A stretch of DNA of 64,000 nt. It comes from DASUTB01 sp036374835. GTDB taxonomy: Bacteria > Actinomycetota > Actinomycetes > Jiangellales > Jiangellaceae. Position numbers and translations under genes: made by a program. The notes beneath the pieces are model-generated. The model searched no databases and was not told the origin of the DNA. It saw only the letters and a list, made by a program, of their open reading frames with translations. The stretch is from assembly GCA_036374835.1 (NCBI GenBank), contig DASUTB010000001.1, positions 1-64,000 of the forward strand. Direction: 5' to 3'. Of the stretch, positions 62,557 through 64,000 are shown piece by piece. Position 1 is the first letter of the stretch. Every line of letters begins with the position of its first letter.

Positions 62557-62901
62557 ATGAAGTATGCGATCTTGATCATGAGCAACCCGGAGGCGATCGG
62601 GCAGCTGTCCGAGAGTGAGACGGAGGCCTGGTCCAAGGACGTCTACGCCTGGTACGAGAAGTGGGGCGCCACCGGCAAGCTCGCTGACGGCGGCGCCGAA
62701 CTGGACGACGCGCGCAAGGCGAAAACCGTCCGTGCCAGTGGCATCACCGACGGCCCGTTCATCGAGGCCAAGGAGGTCGTCGCCGGCTTCTCGGTGCTAG
62801 AGACGGACACGATCGACGAAGCCGTGGAGATCGGCGGCACGTGGCCCGGCGTCGATCGCGGCCTAATCACGATCGAGGTCCGGCCCGTTCTCGAGCACTA
62901 G
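62557..62901 (+). CDS. YCII-related domain protein 1
   Basis: 114 residues, ferredoxin-like YCII fold: MKYAILIMSNPEAIGQ, WYEKWGATGKLADGGAEL, TDGPFIEAKEVVAGFSV, DEAVEIGGTWPGV, IEVRPVLEH. YCII proteins have a conserved His/Asp pocket and uncertain roles; some sit by ECF sigma factors (DGPF type). Adjacent paralogue follows after 10 bases. Confidence 0.88.
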   Translation: MKYAILIMSNPEAIGQLSESETEAWSKDVYAWYEKWGATGKLADGGAELDDARKAKTVRASGITDGPFIEAKEVVAGFSVLETDTIDEAVEIGGTWPGVDRGLITIEVRPVLEH

Positions 62902-62911
62902 GGGGCAGGCT

Positions 62912-63256
62912 ATGCGCTATGCCATGCTGATCATCGGCAACGAAGCCGACTGGGATTCGATGGACGCGGCGGCGCACGACGCGGCCATGGCCGACATCTT
63001 CGCCTGGTTCGAAAAATGGGGTGCCGCCGGGAAGATCGCCGACGGCGGTGCTGAACTGGCGAGCAGCAACGAAGGCCGCACCGTCCGTGGCGGCGTCGTG
63101 ACCGACGGCCCGTTCATGGAGTCCAAGGAGGTGATCGGCGGCGTGACGTTCCTCGACGCGGACAGTTTGGACGAGGCAGTGGAGATCGCGGCCGGTTGGC
63201 CTGGCGTGGCCGAGGGGCGGGTGGCGATCGAGGTACGTCCCATCATCGAGCACTAG
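62912..63256 (+). CDS. YCII-related domain protein 2
   Basis: 114 residues, same length and pattern as the preceding gene (WFEKWGAAGKIADGGAEL, TDGPFMESKEVIGGVTF, IEVRPIIEH). A tandem duplicate, probably cotranscribed. No ECF sigma factor is directly next to them, the nearest being at 59190. Confidence 0.88.
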   Translation: MRYAMLIIGNEADWDSMDAAAHDAAMADIFAWFEKWGAAGKIADGGAELASSNEGRTVRGGVVTDGPFMESKEVIGGVTFLDADSLDEAVEIAAGWPGVAEGRVAIEVRPIIEH

Positions 63257-63261
63257 CCGAT

Positions 63262-63355
63262 GTGGTTCGATCACGTTCACCACCCGTAGCCACATCACAA
63301 CAGGTTTGCATGCATGGTGTGATGTCGCTGCGCATACTGAACGTGATCGAACCAC
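63262..63355. repeat. Long inverted repeat between convergent genes
   Basis: 18-bp arms are exact reverse complements: GTGGTTCGATCACGTTCA (63262-63279) and TGAACGTGATCGAACCAC (63338-63355). A shorter inner pair CATCACA / TGTGATG sits between. Could stop transcription from both sides. No T tail. Confidence 0.7.
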
Positions 63356-63361
63356 TCACGA

Positions 63362-64000
63362 TCACGTGGCTGAGGGGTGGAACAGGGCGCTGACCGACTC
63401 ACCCCTGTGAATGCGCCGGATCGCCTCGGCGAGCGACGATGCGATGGATAGCACGGTCAGGTTCACCGAGCGCTCCGCGTGCGGAACCGGCACGGTATTG
63501 GTGCATACGATCTCGCGCACGCCGGGATGTGCGCTCAGCTTCTCGAGCGCGCCGCCGACGAACAAGCCGTGCGTGCAGGCTATCCGGATCGACCGAGCGT
63601 CCTGCTCGCGGAGCCGGTCCAGCAGCTCTAGCAATGTCGTCCCCTTCGCAATCTCGTCGTCGAGCACGATCACGTCGCGGCCGGCGACGTCGCCGATGAT
63701 CGCGTTGATCGTAACTTCGTCGTCGCTGAACCGCTGCTTGGCTCCGGCCGCTACCGGAACTCCGAGCATGCGGGCGAACGCCGAAGCCGGCTTGGCGTTG
63801 CCGAGGTCGGGGGAGACGACGGTGGTCCGCGACAGGTCGTAGTCCTGGAAGTGTCCGGCGAGCTCGCTGAGCGCATGGAGGTGATCCACGGGTACGGAGA
63901 AGAAGCCGTGCACTTGCGGTGCGTGCAGCGTCATGGTCAGCACGCGGCTCGCGCCGGCGGTCACCAGCAGGTCGGCCACCAGTCGGCCGCCGAGCGAGAT
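63362..64000 (-). CDS. Ribose-phosphate pyrophosphokinase (partial at window edge)
   Basis: C-terminal part of PRPP synthetase; the open frame continues past 64000. Visible: ISLGGRLVADLLVTAGASRVLTM (in parts), LHAPQVHGFF, VVSPDLGNAKPA, PRPP loop VIVLDDEIAKGTTLLELLD, CTHGLFVGGALEKL. The PRPP loop and LGNAKPAS differ from the common prs (DDMIDTGGT, D.GG..RA), so it may be a second, specialised paralogue. Convergent with the YCII genes. Confidence 0.85.
   Translation of the reverse strand: MSLGGRLVADLLVTAGASRVLTMTLHAPQVHGFFSVPVDHLHALSELAGHFQDYDLSRTTVVSPDLGNAKPASAFARMLGVPVAAGAKQRFSDDEVTINAIIGDVAGRDVIVLDDEIAKGTTLLELLDRLREQDARSIRIACTHGLFVGGALEKLSAHPGVREIVCTNTVPVPHAERSVNLTVLSIASSLAEAIRRIHRGESVSALFHPSAT

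Overview
High-GC DNA with GTG/TTG starts, GTGA/ATGA-coupled genes, a class E sortase, an orphan groEL with CIRCE operators, DUF3263, RicT/PSP1 and split trehalose genes points to a chromosomal segment of a filamentous-type actinobacterium. The run threonine-synthase-like / MoaD-like / cold-shock / groEL resembles an arrangement I recall from Streptomyces; genus is not determinable from sequence alone. I see no transposase, integrase, phage gene or CRISPR array.

Layout. 1-4.0 kb: AraC regulator, then a DeoR regulator with galT-galK (Leloir pathway). 4.1-12 kb: DinB-like protein, a methyltransferase, topA, a PAP2 phosphatase running antisense into topA, tmk-holB. 12-18.6 kb: GNAT, RicT, a secreted peptidase-like hydrolase, an L,D-transpeptidase, tRNA-Thr(CGU), an MFS transporter. 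18.6-25.4 kb: a proline-rich protein with a possible leader ORF, otsA and otsB (trehalose) around DUF3263 and LytR_C genes, an aldose-1-epimerase pair. 25.8-41.4 kb: a divergent catabolic island. An IclR regulator heads a leftward operon (CitE-type lyase, cyclase-family hydrolase, MmgE/PrpD, Asp/Glu racemase family, flavoprotein, muconolactone-isomerase-like, amidohydrolase); rightward runs a complete branched-chain-type ABC importer followed by a CoA transferase and a second MmgE/PrpD gene. It reads as uptake and breakdown of one unidentified cyclic or unsaturated carboxylate/amide.

41.7-49 kb: a SAM-I (S-box) riboswitch in front of a threonine-synthase-family enzyme coupled to a MoaD-like sulfur carrier, which fits homocysteine/methionine synthesis better than threonine synthesis; then a sortase with a 52-residue membrane partner, cspA, a phytoene-desaturase-like oxidoreductase and groEL with two CIRCE operators. 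49-56 kb: beta-propeller lipoprotein, CutC, DUF4031, HD protein, MFS transporter, HelD/HelR-like ATPase. 56-61 kb: a CxxC-rich DsrE protein, MOSC protein, three methyltransferases (two ArsM-like but lacking the first arsenic-binding cysteine), and an ECF sigma factor with a zinc-type anti-sigma factor. An identical 15-bp block inside the same ATTGC(A/G)-N12-TGCAAT dyad precedes both dsrE and the methyltransferase/sigma pair, so these are probably one regulon. 61-64 kb: Lrp regulator with a dimethylarginine-hydrolase-like enzyme, two YCII proteins, and an incomplete PRPP synthetase at the edge.

A dispersed repeat of about 60-70 bp beginning AGAATGATCACGTTAAGC occurs at least ten times, almost always at gene 3' ends, often supplying the stop codon and sometimes the last residues (..RMIT) of unrelated proteins; two direct copies bracket the catabolic island.
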